This document shows, piece after piece, positions 7,293 to 13,257 of a stretch of 13,790 nt of DNA; the first letter of the stretch is position 1; each line of letters begins with the position of its first letter. Made by a program: the position numbers and the translations under genes. The stretch is from an uncultured Chlorobiales bacterium. GTDB taxonomy: Bacteria; Bacteroidota; Chlorobiia; Chlorobiales; Chlorobiaceae. The notes beneath the pieces are model-generated. The model was given only the letters and a program-made list of their open reading frames with translations, made no database searches and was not told the origin of the DNA. The stretch is from contig CAIUQW010000378.1 in assembly GCA_903901395.1 (NCBI GenBank), positions 1 to 13,790 of the forward strand. The letters are read 5' to 3'.

Positions 7293-8306
7293 TTATTTGA
7301 CGAGTATGGGAGGAGTGTAAGCGCCGTATGACGTCCCGGTGCCGTCACCAGGATCGAGGCCGGGAATTATTGCTGCATCGACGAATTTACCCGTAATAGA
7401 TTTTGGGTTTCCTTTCGAATCAACGGATATAATTTGAAACGCAGCAATCGTATAAATCTGGAATGAATTTGGAGAAAGATCTGTAACAACAGGTATGGCA
7501 AAAACTTTGCCGATATAGTCACTGGAATCTACCTGTTGAAACAGTTTGTCCATTGTACCAGTCGCCACCCAAACTTCGGAACTGTTTATGGATAATGGTG
7601 TAGCGTTCCCGGTTTTCATGATTCCAGATATATAATTCTTACTATTGTCTGGATTGTTTAAACTGGTCCAGTTGCCATCACCCTTACCCTTTGGATAGTT
7701 GTTTTTTATAGTAAAACTTTGTTGGTTATCGCTGTGCCAATTTGCGTCCATGATTGCTTTGCTGATAACGAAAGGAAATATTCCTATTCCACCCTTAGGT
7801 GGGGCGATCACGGCAATGGCGCTAGCCTGAACGTTGCTTTCGCCAATGCCCAGAATGGGGGCGAATAACAGGTTCAATGGCCCACTATTCTGGCCTTCGG
7901 CGATAGCAATCGTGGCGCGGACAGCGGGAACATCGCCCGTGCCGAGCGTGCCATGCAGACCAGACGAGGGGTTCTGAAGATTCCAGTAGCCCGTCTCGAT
8001 GTTCGCATCCTGAATCTTTACGCCATTGGCGACGTTGCGTTTTGCAAAAGCCCGCGCAGAGTCCGCAGCCGCCGTCCAGTTGAACGCATCGCCCGACAAC
8101 GCCCCTGCGTCGGTGAGTGAGCGAGCGCCGCCCATCGCAGCCGCGTCGGCGGCATTCTGAAGTTCAACCTTGACGAGGTGGATGCGGGCCAGGTCAACCG
8201 CAAGGGCGGCAAGGCCGAGCAGTACCGGCAATAACAGAGCGAACCAGATGGCTACAGCGCCACGCTGGTGGCGCAGCCGTTCGTTGATGGAGTGTAAGCG
8301 TGTCAT
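7293..8306 (-). CDS. tadG: TadG-like pilus-associated protein with N-terminal TadE/TadG helix
   Basis: Envelope protein of the Tad machine, anchored in the inner membrane by one N-terminal helix with a large periplasmic part. Starting at the ATG at 8306, two bases after the tadE stop, it has 337 residues; a longer upstream frame (to 8471) overlaps tadE and is not used. The TadG signature is clear: R-G-A-V-A-I-W-F-A-L-L-L-P at 15-27, the hydrophobic stretch to about 38, then A-V-D-L-A-R (36-41) and L-Q-N-A-A-D-A-A-A-M-G-G-A-R (49-62). There is a Gly just before the helix, but the residue five places later is Trp, not Glu, so cleavage by the prepilin peptidase is unlikely. No MIDAS-type von Willebrand motif is evident. 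The last half is Asn/Ser-rich with a clear drop in GC, unlike the rest of the operon. Confidence 0.82.
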   Translation of the reverse strand: MTRLHSINERLRHQRGAVAIWFALLLPVLLGLAALAVDLARIHLVKVELQNAADAAAMGGARSLTDAGALSGDAFNWTAAADSARAFAKRNVANGVKIQDANIETGYWNLQNPSSGLHGTLGTGDVPAVRATIAIAEGQNSGPLNLLFAPILGIGESNVQASAIAVIAPPKGGIGIFPFVISKAIMDANWHSDNQQSFTIKNNYPKGKGDGNWTSLNNPDNSKNYISGIMKTGNATPLSINSSEVWVATGTMDKLFQQVDSSDYIGKVFAIPVVTDLSPNSFQIYTIAAFQIISVDSKGNPKSITGKFVDAAIIPGLDPGDGTGTSYGAYTPPILVK

Positions 8307-8308
8307 GG

Positions 8309-8752
8309 TTATTCGAGCCTCATTCTGGTTTGAGCCGAGATTGGAAGAGCCGGAAAAATGAAAAACGCATCGTAAACGCCATTGGCCGAGACTGTGAGCA
8401 TGTCGCCTGCAATGGTCGAATCGATCGAAGCCGTCATGGCGTCCCCGAAAGAGATGAGGTTGTTCTGGCACAGTTGCGTGGCGGCAGTGGTGGCGTTGCT
8501 TATTCTGGTGGCGTTGGCATTCGTGCCGGCAACGTACACCACACCGGTACGAGCGCCCTCGCGGGTAGCCATGGTAAGCACGGTTTTGTTGTACAGGGCG
8601 ACGGAAAAAAAGATCACGCCAAAAAGAATCAGCAGGAATACAGGCAGGACGAACGCAAATTCAATCAGCACGCTGCCCTTCTGGGATCTGGCGAGCTCCG
8701 TTGCCGGGGCCTGAAGCGCGGAGCCGTCCGCGCGCGTAGTAGTGGTAATCAT
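8309..8752 (-). CDS. tadE: TadE-family pseudopilin
   Basis: Minor pilin-like component of the Flp machine. The 147-residue product has a 27-residue leader, then Q-K-G-S-V-L-I-E-F-A-F at 25-35, a long hydrophobic helix (about 28-50) and the TadE block T-M-A-T-R-E-G-A-R at 60-68. The G-S-V-L-I-E-F pattern, with Glu five residues after the Gly, is a prepilin peptidase site like that of Flp, and the preceding S-Q-K-G is identical to that of the Flp prepilin in this operon. The start ATG (8752) overlaps the secretin gene's TGA stop by four bases (ATGA). A strong ribosome site (GGGGGGAG) lies just upstream, one of the few in this operon. Confidence 0.88.
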   Translation of the reverse strand: MITTTTRADGSALQAPATELARSQKGSVLIEFAFVLPVFLLILFGVIFFSVALYNKTVLTMATREGARTGVVYVAGTNANATRISNATTAATQLCQNNLISFGDAMTASIDSTIAGDMLTVSANGVYDAFFIFPALPISAQTRMRLE

Positions 8753-10539
8753 TTCTCCCCCCGCGAGCTTTGAAGTTTTCCGCCGATGAAAAGCTCTCCA
8801 TTGGTAGCCGGAACAATCTTGTCCGTGGGAAGCTCGGGCGCGGTGGTGCTCGCCTTGACCAGGGTAGGGCGAATGACGACCAGCAGCTCGGTCTTTTCGG
8901 CATTTTTCTCGGTGCGCCGGAAAAGCGTACCGAAAAGAGGAATGTCGCCCAGCAAGGGGACGGCGCGGATAATTTCGGTGAGATTGTCTTTCAGAAGGCC
9001 GCCGATTACCAGATTTTCACCCTCATTCATCTGGACGGTGGTAGAGGCATAGCTGATTTTAAATGCGGGCAAATTCAACTGCGTGCCTGCGGTGACCGGT
9101 TCCGTGTTCGGCTCGGAAACCTCTGGCGCGACCCTGAGCGAAATACGGCCACCATCCAGCACGGTCGGCGTCAATCGCAAGCCCACGCCATAGGTGCGCT
9201 CGACATAGTCGACTTGTCCGTAAGTGCCGATGGTTGGGGTATAAATTTTGCCGCCAACCAGGAAGTACCCCTCCTTTCCACTCATGGCGACCATGGTTGG
9301 CTCGGCCAGGATTTTGATCAGACTTTTTTTGCGCTCGGCCTCTATCCCGAGATTGTTTGGAACCGCGGAGTGATGAACCTGCAACAACAGGTCGAGCGTG
9401 GCATTGCTGACAAAGCCGGTCATGAGGCTGCCTTGGGTATTGCCCGAGTTTTGGATCCAGCCGAGGCCCAGACTCTCGATGTAGGACTTTGAAACTTCGG
9501 CGATGTGAACTTCAAGGCGAACCTGCTGCGGATCGCGAACTTTGAGCAGATTGACAAGGCCGCGTGTTTTGGCGGATGCCCCGGAGCCAGAACCGCTGCC
9601 GACGGTTCCGCTTATGTTACCGGTTGGTCTGGAGCCGCCAGTGTTGATGCCTGAGATGGTGGCAGACTCAGGGGAACCGTTAGCGGCGGCGCGATTGGTC
9701 AGGGTGGCTTCCGGGTTCTCCTCTGGAACTACGCTGCCTAGATACGCTTTCACCAGACGGCAGGCGGTTTCGGCAGCAAGAGCATCAGAGACAATACCGT
9801 CCAGTACCAGCGCTGAACCCCTGGCATAGATGTGAATGTCATGCTCTTTCGGCAGGGCAGTTTTCAGCAGCTCTTTTATGGGAATGACGTTGCGGCTGAC
9901 TTGAAGTGGCGTGGAGATGAAGTAGCCGTTTCGATCCCAGACAACAAGATTGGTCGCGCCTGTTTTTTTACCCAGCAAATAGAGTTCGGAAGGGTTGATC
10001 AAAATGTAGTCAGCCACCGTGGGATCACCCACGGCAACACGGGCAATGGGGCGTTCGAGCCTGAATACTCTCGATTCGCCCTCAGGCACAAGGTAGATCG
10101 GTGGTGAAACCAGCGCAACCATAGATACGGCGCGAGGATTGCGAGAGGCGCGCGAAGCCCTGGCTGAGACCTTTGCTGCGCCCGCAGGTGCTGGTGCAGC
10201 TTTGGCGACGGCAGGCGCGGCACTTGCGGGTGATGGCGCAGTTTTGGCGACGGCAGGCGTGGCACTTGTTGGTGATGGCGAGGCTTTGGTGACGGCAGGC
10301 GCGGCGCTTGCAGGCGATGGAGCAGCTTTGGTGATGGCAGGCGTGGCACTTGCTGGCGACGGCGCGGCTTTGGCGGCAACGGGCGCGGCGCCAAATATAA
10401 ATGGTATTGCGGCCATCCGTACGTTACCTGATGTTGAAGGCGCGGCAGCCGCGGTCATGGGTACTGTGCCAGCAAGGATGGCTGCAAGAGTACTCGCATT
10501 GCAGGCCAGACGTAAAAGGCATGTCGTTTTCATGTTCAT
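8749..10539 (-). CDS. rcpA: Outer-membrane secretin of the Tad pilus (CpaC / RcpA)
   Basis: Forms the outer-membrane channel for the Flp pilus. The 596-residue product has a weak type I signal sequence (about 1-33; ATG at 10539 or 10533, the latter two codons later), then five tandem 14-residue Ala/Pro/Lys repeats (57-126), an insertion not typical of the family. The RcpA/CpaC N-terminal domain follows (I-Y-L-V-P-E-G-E-S-R at 148-157 to G-A-T-N-L-V-V-W at 194-201), then a BON-like stretch (about 215-270), a Gly/Ser-rich linker (287-325) and the secretin domain (about 335-562). The secretin signature V-P-L-L-G-D-I-P-L-F-G-T-L-F-R is at 527-541 and the V-I-R-P-T-L-V end of the domain at 555-561. 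It follows cpaB after five bases. No pilotin (TadD/RcpB) gene is seen nearby. Confidence 0.92.
   Translation of the reverse strand: MNMKTTCLLRLACNASTLAAILAGTVPMTAAAAPSTSGNVRMAAIPFIFGAAPVAAKAAPSPASATPAITKAAPSPASAAPAVTKASPSPTSATPAVAKTAPSPASAAPAVAKAAPAPAGAAKVSARASRASRNPRAVSMVALVSPPIYLVPEGESRVFRLERPIARVAVGDPTVADYILINPSELYLLGKKTGATNLVVWDRNGYFISTPLQVSRNVIPIKELLKTALPKEHDIHIYARGSALVLDGIVSDALAAETACRLVKAYLGSVVPEENPEATLTNRAAANGSPESATISGINTGGSRPTGNISGTVGSGSGSGASAKTRGLVNLLKVRDPQQVRLEVHIAEVSKSYIESLGLGWIQNSGNTQGSLMTGFVSNATLDLLLQVHHSAVPNNLGIEAERKKSLIKILAEPTMVAMSGKEGYFLVGGKIYTPTIGTYGQVDYVERTYGVGLRLTPTVLDGGRISLRVAPEVSEPNTEPVTAGTQLNLPAFKISYASTTVQMNEGENLVIGGLLKDNLTEIIRAVPLLGDIPLFGTLFRRTEKNAEKTELLVVIRPTLVKASTTAPELPTDKIVPATNGELFIGGKLQSSRGEK
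10162..10371 (-). repeat. Five tandem 42-bp units coding Ala/Pro/Lys repeats in the secretin
   Basis: Within the secretin gene, residues 57-126 are five consecutive 14-residue units of the form K-A-A-P-S-P-A-S-A-[TA]-P-A-[IV]-[TA]. The first four are close copies and the last (K-A-A-P-A-P-A-G-A-A...) is decayed. The DNA repeats with a 42-base period, seen on the plus strand as recurring 'gctttggtgacggcaggcg...' blocks. Low-complexity Ala/Pro/Lys arrays often act as extended periplasmic or wall-spanning linkers (similar to TonB). Such arrays also change length easily by slippage. Confidence 0.88.
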
Positions 10540-10544
10540 GGTGG

Positions 10545-11399
10545 CTAATGTGTTGCAACTGATTCGCGGCTGACGCCACGGATTTCTTCTGGGCGATAGC
10601 TTTGAGGAGCACGGCTGTGACGAGAAGGCGCAGCTTGCACCGTCATTGCAGGCAAAGAGAGGTTTGGACGCGCAGACTGCGGATACACTATATCGGGCAG
10701 ACGGACGCCTGGGGAGTTTATTTCACCGGCATCGAGTTCGTTACGCAAAACCAGAGAGAGTTTTCCGATGTTGCGGGCCAGGTCGAGCTGTTCGGATTCA
10801 TGCGGGGTAAGCTCAAGGGTTACGGCGTTGACCACTTTCGGTTTATCCTTCTCCGCAGTAGTCTCCTGGGCGACGGCCAAAACCTTCACGCGCGAAAGTA
10901 CGGTTCGCGAAAAAGGCTGATCGCTGGCATCCTTGCCGCTGACTAACACATCCACATAGCTTCCGGGCAAGGCAAATCCTGCAACAGCGATCACCTCGTT
11001 CACTTTGACAGTAATGGCTCGCTTGCCCTCCGGAATAGTCGAAGACAAACCGCCCGTCGCATTTATTGGAGCCAGTTTGCCAGGTAGAACCGCCTCCCCG
11101 GGAATCATGGAGACGCGGGCAATTCGGCCCACAACATCGGTGGAACGGGTGGAGGCATCTTGCGGAACTAAAGAACCGGGCCAATCGATAATCTTGATTT
11201 GAGCAGCCGCGATAGCTTTGCCAGCTTCGATGGGTTGCTCGACGACAACGACTTTTGCGCCTGAAGCCTGTGCTTTAGTCTGGACGGCGCTCATCCAGCG
11301 GGAGGTCATGATAGCCGCCATCACTCCAAAAACGAGTGCGATGGTAGCAAAAACTGGTAGTTTCACGGCTTTGGCAATAAAAGAGTTTATGAATACCAC
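10545..11399 (-). CDS. cpaB: Tad pilus assembly protein CpaB / RcpC
   Basis: Periplasmic component linked to the secretin, with a SAF domain. The 284-residue product has one N-terminal membrane helix (about 15-34), a SAF domain (about 49-112: V-V-V-V-E-Q-P-I-E-A-G-K then G-R-I-A-R-V-S-M-I-P-G-E-A-V) and the RcpC domain (about 126-222: A-I-T-V-K-V-N-E-V at 128-136, P-G-S-Y-V-D-V-L-V at 145-153, L-T-P-H-E-S-E-Q-L at 197-205). The C-terminal 50 residues are polar and proline-rich. The start is uncertain: I use GTG at 11399, but GTG at 11366 (codon 12, giving V-K-L-P-V-F) is equally plausible because the same sequence, again with GTG, recurs next to the flp stop. The gap to the secretin gene is five bases. 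Confidence 0.9.
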   Translation of the reverse strand: MVFINSFIAKAVKLPVFATIALVFGVMAAIMTSRWMSAVQTKAQASGAKVVVVEQPIEAGKAIAAAQIKIIDWPGSLVPQDASTRSTDVVGRIARVSMIPGEAVLPGKLAPINATGGLSSTIPEGKRAITVKVNEVIAVAGFALPGSYVDVLVSGKDASDQPFSRTVLSRVKVLAVAQETTAEKDKPKVVNAVTLELTPHESEQLDLARNIGKLSLVLRNELDAGEINSPGVRLPDIVYPQSARPNLSLPAMTVQAAPSRHSRAPQSYRPEEIRGVSRESVATH

Positions 11400-11627
11400 C
11401 GTTCCGTACCAGCAATGGTGGTTACAATAGAGTTATTCCCAAGACAACTAAAAACGTATCAAACTGATCACTCTTGCTATAAAAAAGGAATAAAGCATTG
11501 CAAATAAATTCATTACTTGAATCTGGTTTTTTGCAGCCTTGGCGATCAAGAAATATTGTTATCCAGGTAATCAGTTGCCATCGCCCCCTATGTGAGTGCG
11601 ATGGCACGAAAACTGGTAGTTTCACGG
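11334..11627. repeat. Imperfect direct repeat pair of 34-35 bp flanking the flp-cpaB gap
   Basis: Plus-strand bases 11334-11368 and 11594-11627 share 'gagtgcgatgg', a short variable middle, then 'aaaactggtagtttcacgg', with one length difference and a few mismatches. On the minus strand each copy contains GTGAAACTACCAGTTTT. In the left copy this is codons 12-17 of cpaB. In the right copy the GTG overlaps the TGA stop of flp. About 225 bases lie between the copies. Confidence 0.85.
11577..11605. other. Hairpin in the flp-cpaB intergenic stretch
   Basis: GCCATCGC (11577-11584) and GCGATGGC (11598-11605) form an 8-base perfect stem with a 13-base loop, starting 17 bases downstream of the flp stop on the minus strand. 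There is no U tract after it, so it is not a normal intrinsic terminator. It could protect the 3' end of a short, abundant flp message or pause transcription. Half of the stem lies inside the duplicated segment. Confidence 0.55.
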
Positions 11628-11840
11628 GGCTGCTGGCGTGTGCATGGCAGTTTCGACAGCTGTGAAAGTATCAAGAACATCTTGTCCAACTGTAGGCAGA
11701 ATCGTTACCGCAGCGACAGCAATCAAAGCGGCGATCAAGGCGTACTCGATCATGGTTACGCCTTTTTGTGATTTAACGGCGAAGCTCTTGTTCAGCATCG
11801 ATTCAAGCGCCAGTTTCATGGCAAGCATCATGTTTAACAT
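11622..11840 (-). CDS. flp: Flp-type prepilin (major Tad pilin)
   Basis: Small pilin that polymerises into the Flp/Tad pilus. The 72-residue precursor has a 27-residue leader ending S-Q-K-G, then V-T-M-I-E-Y-A-L-I-A-A-L-I-A-V, the Flp signature with Glu five and Tyr six residues after the cleaved Gly. It continues with a hydrophobic helix to about residue 48 and a short polar tail. The mature pilin would be 45 residues, a normal Flp size. The ATG at 11840 has a G-rich ribosome site (GGGGG, nine bases upstream) and so is preferred over Met codons 4, 5, 8 and 15. It is the first gene of the locus, set apart from cpaB by 222 bases and preceded by a structured, AT-rich leader, which suggests strong and separately tuned expression. 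Confidence 0.94.
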   Translation of the reverse strand: MLNMMLAMKLALESMLNKSFAVKSQKGVTMIEYALIAALIAVAAVTILPTVGQDVLDTFTAVETAMHTPAAP

Positions 11841-11864
11841 CGTTTCAATCCCCCATTTGTTTAG

Positions 11865-11888
11865 TTAATCGTAAGCTTTCGTGAACAT
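11865..11888 (-). CDS. Possible 7-codon leader ORF upstream of flp
   Basis: ATG TTC ACG AAA GCT TAC GAT TAA (M-F-T-K-A-Y-D), with a strong ribosome site (AAAGGA, six bases upstream), ends 24 bases before the flp start. An even shorter ATG-AAA-GGA-TAA overlaps the ribosome site. A mini-ORF between a strong hairpin (11904-11931) and a pilin gene could affect ribosome loading, but a chance ORF of this size is common. Confidence 0.25.
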   Translation of the reverse strand: MFTKAYD

Positions 11889-11903
11889 CGTTTATCCTTT
11901 CAT

Positions 11904-11931
11904 GGTCGCCCCGGTTTGTGGCCGGAGCGCC
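11904..11931 (-). promoter_or_regulatory. Strong hairpin in the flp leader
   Basis: On the minus strand GGCGCTCCGG (11931-11922) pairs with CCGGGGCGACC (11914-11904) around a 7-base loop (CCACAAA), giving a 10-pair stem with one bulged A and one G-U pair. It is GC-rich within an AT-rich region, ends about 63 bases before the flp start codon, and is not followed by U residues, so it is not a terminator. An alternative pairing GTGGC/GCCAC overlaps it (11933-11918), so two competing folds are possible. I do not match it to any riboswitch class I know. Confidence 0.45.
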
Positions 11932-11951
11932 ACGTCAGAAGATCGGGATTC

Positions 11952-11971
11952 CCTGCTCATCGATGAGCAGG
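11952..11971. promoter_or_regulatory. Perfect 20-bp palindrome upstream of flp
   Basis: CCTGCTCATCGATGAGCAGG is its own reverse complement, centred on ATCGAT. It lies about 112 bases upstream of the flp start. As DNA it has the form of an operator for a dimeric regulator; as RNA it would fold as a 7-base stem with an ATCGAT loop. No U tract follows on either strand. Confidence 0.6.
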
Positions 11972-11992
11972 CTCTAACAAAGACGCCTTGCG

Positions 11993-12006
11993 AAAAATCG
12001 ATTTTT
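11993..12006. promoter_or_regulatory. Second ATCGAT-centred palindrome (14 bp)
   Basis: AAAAATCGATTTTT is a perfect palindrome whose centre lies 38 bp from that of the 20-bp palindrome and shares its ATCGAT core. A TTGACA (minus strand, 12051-12046) lies further upstream, but I see no good -10 hexamer at 16-18 bases from it, so the promoter position is undetermined. Confidence 0.4.
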
Positions 12007-12728
12007 AGCATGTTATGAGTTGGTAAGGTTATAAGTTACTTGATCTGTCAACACCGCTTTTTATTTAGCAGTTACCTGTGAATAATAGTACTTTACTATT
12101 AAAAGTTTCAAATCGTACACATAATGCAGAAAATATTTGGCAACAAGAGCGCCTGCGGCAATCAACTCATTGTTTAAAAACAAGATGGACTGACTATCAC
12201 CTCTGCTTGTCTGGCAAACTTTTTCTGTTTTGAATCATTCCAAAATCCAGGGAGAAGCACTGACCTCATCTCCAAGCCGATCAATCAAAACCGGACTAAA
12301 GAAATCTTTTTTTTGATATAGGTTTTTTAAGGGGTAACCTGTTTAAAGGAAGGAAGCTCCGGGGAGTTAACGGGGGAGTGCTACGAAGAATCATTACCTT
12401 GGTATCAAAACAAATACGTCACTCAATATCGTCTTGATATGCAGTATTTACATTGTCTAAACAAAAGAGGACATAGACCAAGAGAATACCGCAATAGTGA
12501 ACGTGACAAAGTGCTTCGCTTTCGACTGCGGCAAAAAGACATGTAATTCCATTTCAAAACAATCGGACAAGAAACCTGACAGGCAATAGCTGTCCTGATT
12601 GCTGTCAAATCTCCAGAAAGTAGCTGCTATGTTGTAGAATTAGAATCACCTGATGTTCCAGAGCGAAAAACCGGTTAAGCCTATTTTGCGCATACGGTTA
12701 TCGAAAATTCAATCGTAAAGGTGCAGCC
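12007..12728. other. AT-rich intergenic stretch without a convincing gene
   Basis: About 720 bases upstream of flp with visibly lower GC than the flanks. It holds an 8-base inverted repeat with a 3-base loop (TAATAGTA/TACTATTA, 12083-12101), an imperfect hairpin (GACAGGCAAT/ATTGCTGTC, about 12576-12604) and several frames that are open for only 35-60 codons without ribosome sites. One minus-strand stretch (12342-12235) reads like a protein fragment and is listed as a finding. No tRNA, rRNA, transposase or CRISPR pattern is seen. Confidence 0.5.
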
Positions 12729-13086
12729 ATGTCCCTTATCTCACTGGACAAAAAAGACGAGGCGGCAACAATCGCCCTGAAATTCGAGAATGATGTAAAA
12801 AAATTCTTCACTGGCGACGCATTTTCTTTCACCGGCTGATCATCGGAAGTCGCGGGAATACGCGCCTTGAGCGTACAATGTCTGGTGGGGCGATGGGCCG
12901 TCGTGCCGTCATCAATGTGGGCTGGAAGGCTGCCGTCAGGTGCTGGCCGCTGTGGGTGAGCCGGAGCCGGTGATGCCGCAGTTCGATCCGTCGAAAGTTG
13001 CGCCGTTTGATTTTGAAGCCTATGTCGAGCGTTTGATCGAGAAGATTCTTGCGGAAAAGAACGAGCGCTTCACCCCTTCGTCATAG
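12729..13086 (+). pseudogene. Decayed gene with at least two frameshifts, family unknown
   Basis: An ATG at 12729 with a good ribosome site (AAAGGTG, about five bases upstream) opens a 36-codon frame (M-S-L-I-S-L-D-K-K-D-E-A-A ... F-S-F-T-G, stop 12837-12839). Immediately after, a second frame reads R-L-I-I-G-S-R-G-N-T-R-L-E-R-T-M-S-G-G-A (from about 12833). Near 12920 a third frame takes over: G-L-E-G-C-R-Q-V-L-A-A-V-G-E-P-E-P ... A-Y-V-E-R-L-I-E-K-I-L-A-E-K-N, stop 13084-13086. The second junction is well explained by loss of one C in GGC-CTG. Joined, the pieces give about 118 residues with the composition of a soluble protein. I do not recognise the family, and it is not certain that the first 36 codons belong with the rest; they could be an intact small protein. 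The piece lies 171 bases before uvrA. Confidence 0.42.
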
Positions 13087-13106
13087 CCTCTGCGCCGTCA
13101 AAACGA

Positions 13107-13131
13107 TGCGGGATATGACCGCAAATCTTTT
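13107..13131 (+). terminator. Weak terminator-like hairpin between the decayed gene and uvrA
   Basis: TGCGG (13107-13111) and CCGCA (13119-13123) form a 5-base stem with a 7-base loop, followed by AATCTTTT. It stands about 20 bases after the stop of the decayed gene. The stem is short, so the call is tentative. Confidence 0.3.
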
Positions 13132-13257
13132 GCCTGTTTGCCGTTACCGCTGTAGATTCAAGAACGGAGATTCCATTTGACCTATCGGGCGTTTTTTAGG
13201 GCGCAAAATGGTTCTCACTTGAAACGCCTGAAGCAATCTCATAACTATCGGTAAACA

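Noticed and set aside
10139..10573. Long plus-strand frame with G-D-G-A-A-L-A-T-A-G repeats opposite the secretin gene
   Set aside because: It is the antisense shadow of the 42-bp Ala/Pro/Lys repeats; it has no conserved motif and no ribosome site.
11422..11625. 67-codon minus-strand frame right after flp
   Set aside because: Only its first six residues match anything (the duplicated cpaB start); the rest is not protein-like, so it is treated as a product of the duplication.
12028..12051. Minus-strand TTGACA with TATAAC 12 bases later as an flp promoter
   Set aside because: The spacing is far from 16-18 bases and no better -10 is present at the right distance, so no promoter is called.
12430..12545. 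Plus-strand short frame M-Q-Y-L-H-C-L-N-K-R-G-H... (about 35 codons)
   Set aside because: No ribosome site, odd composition and no family resemblance; probably chance in AT-rich sequence.
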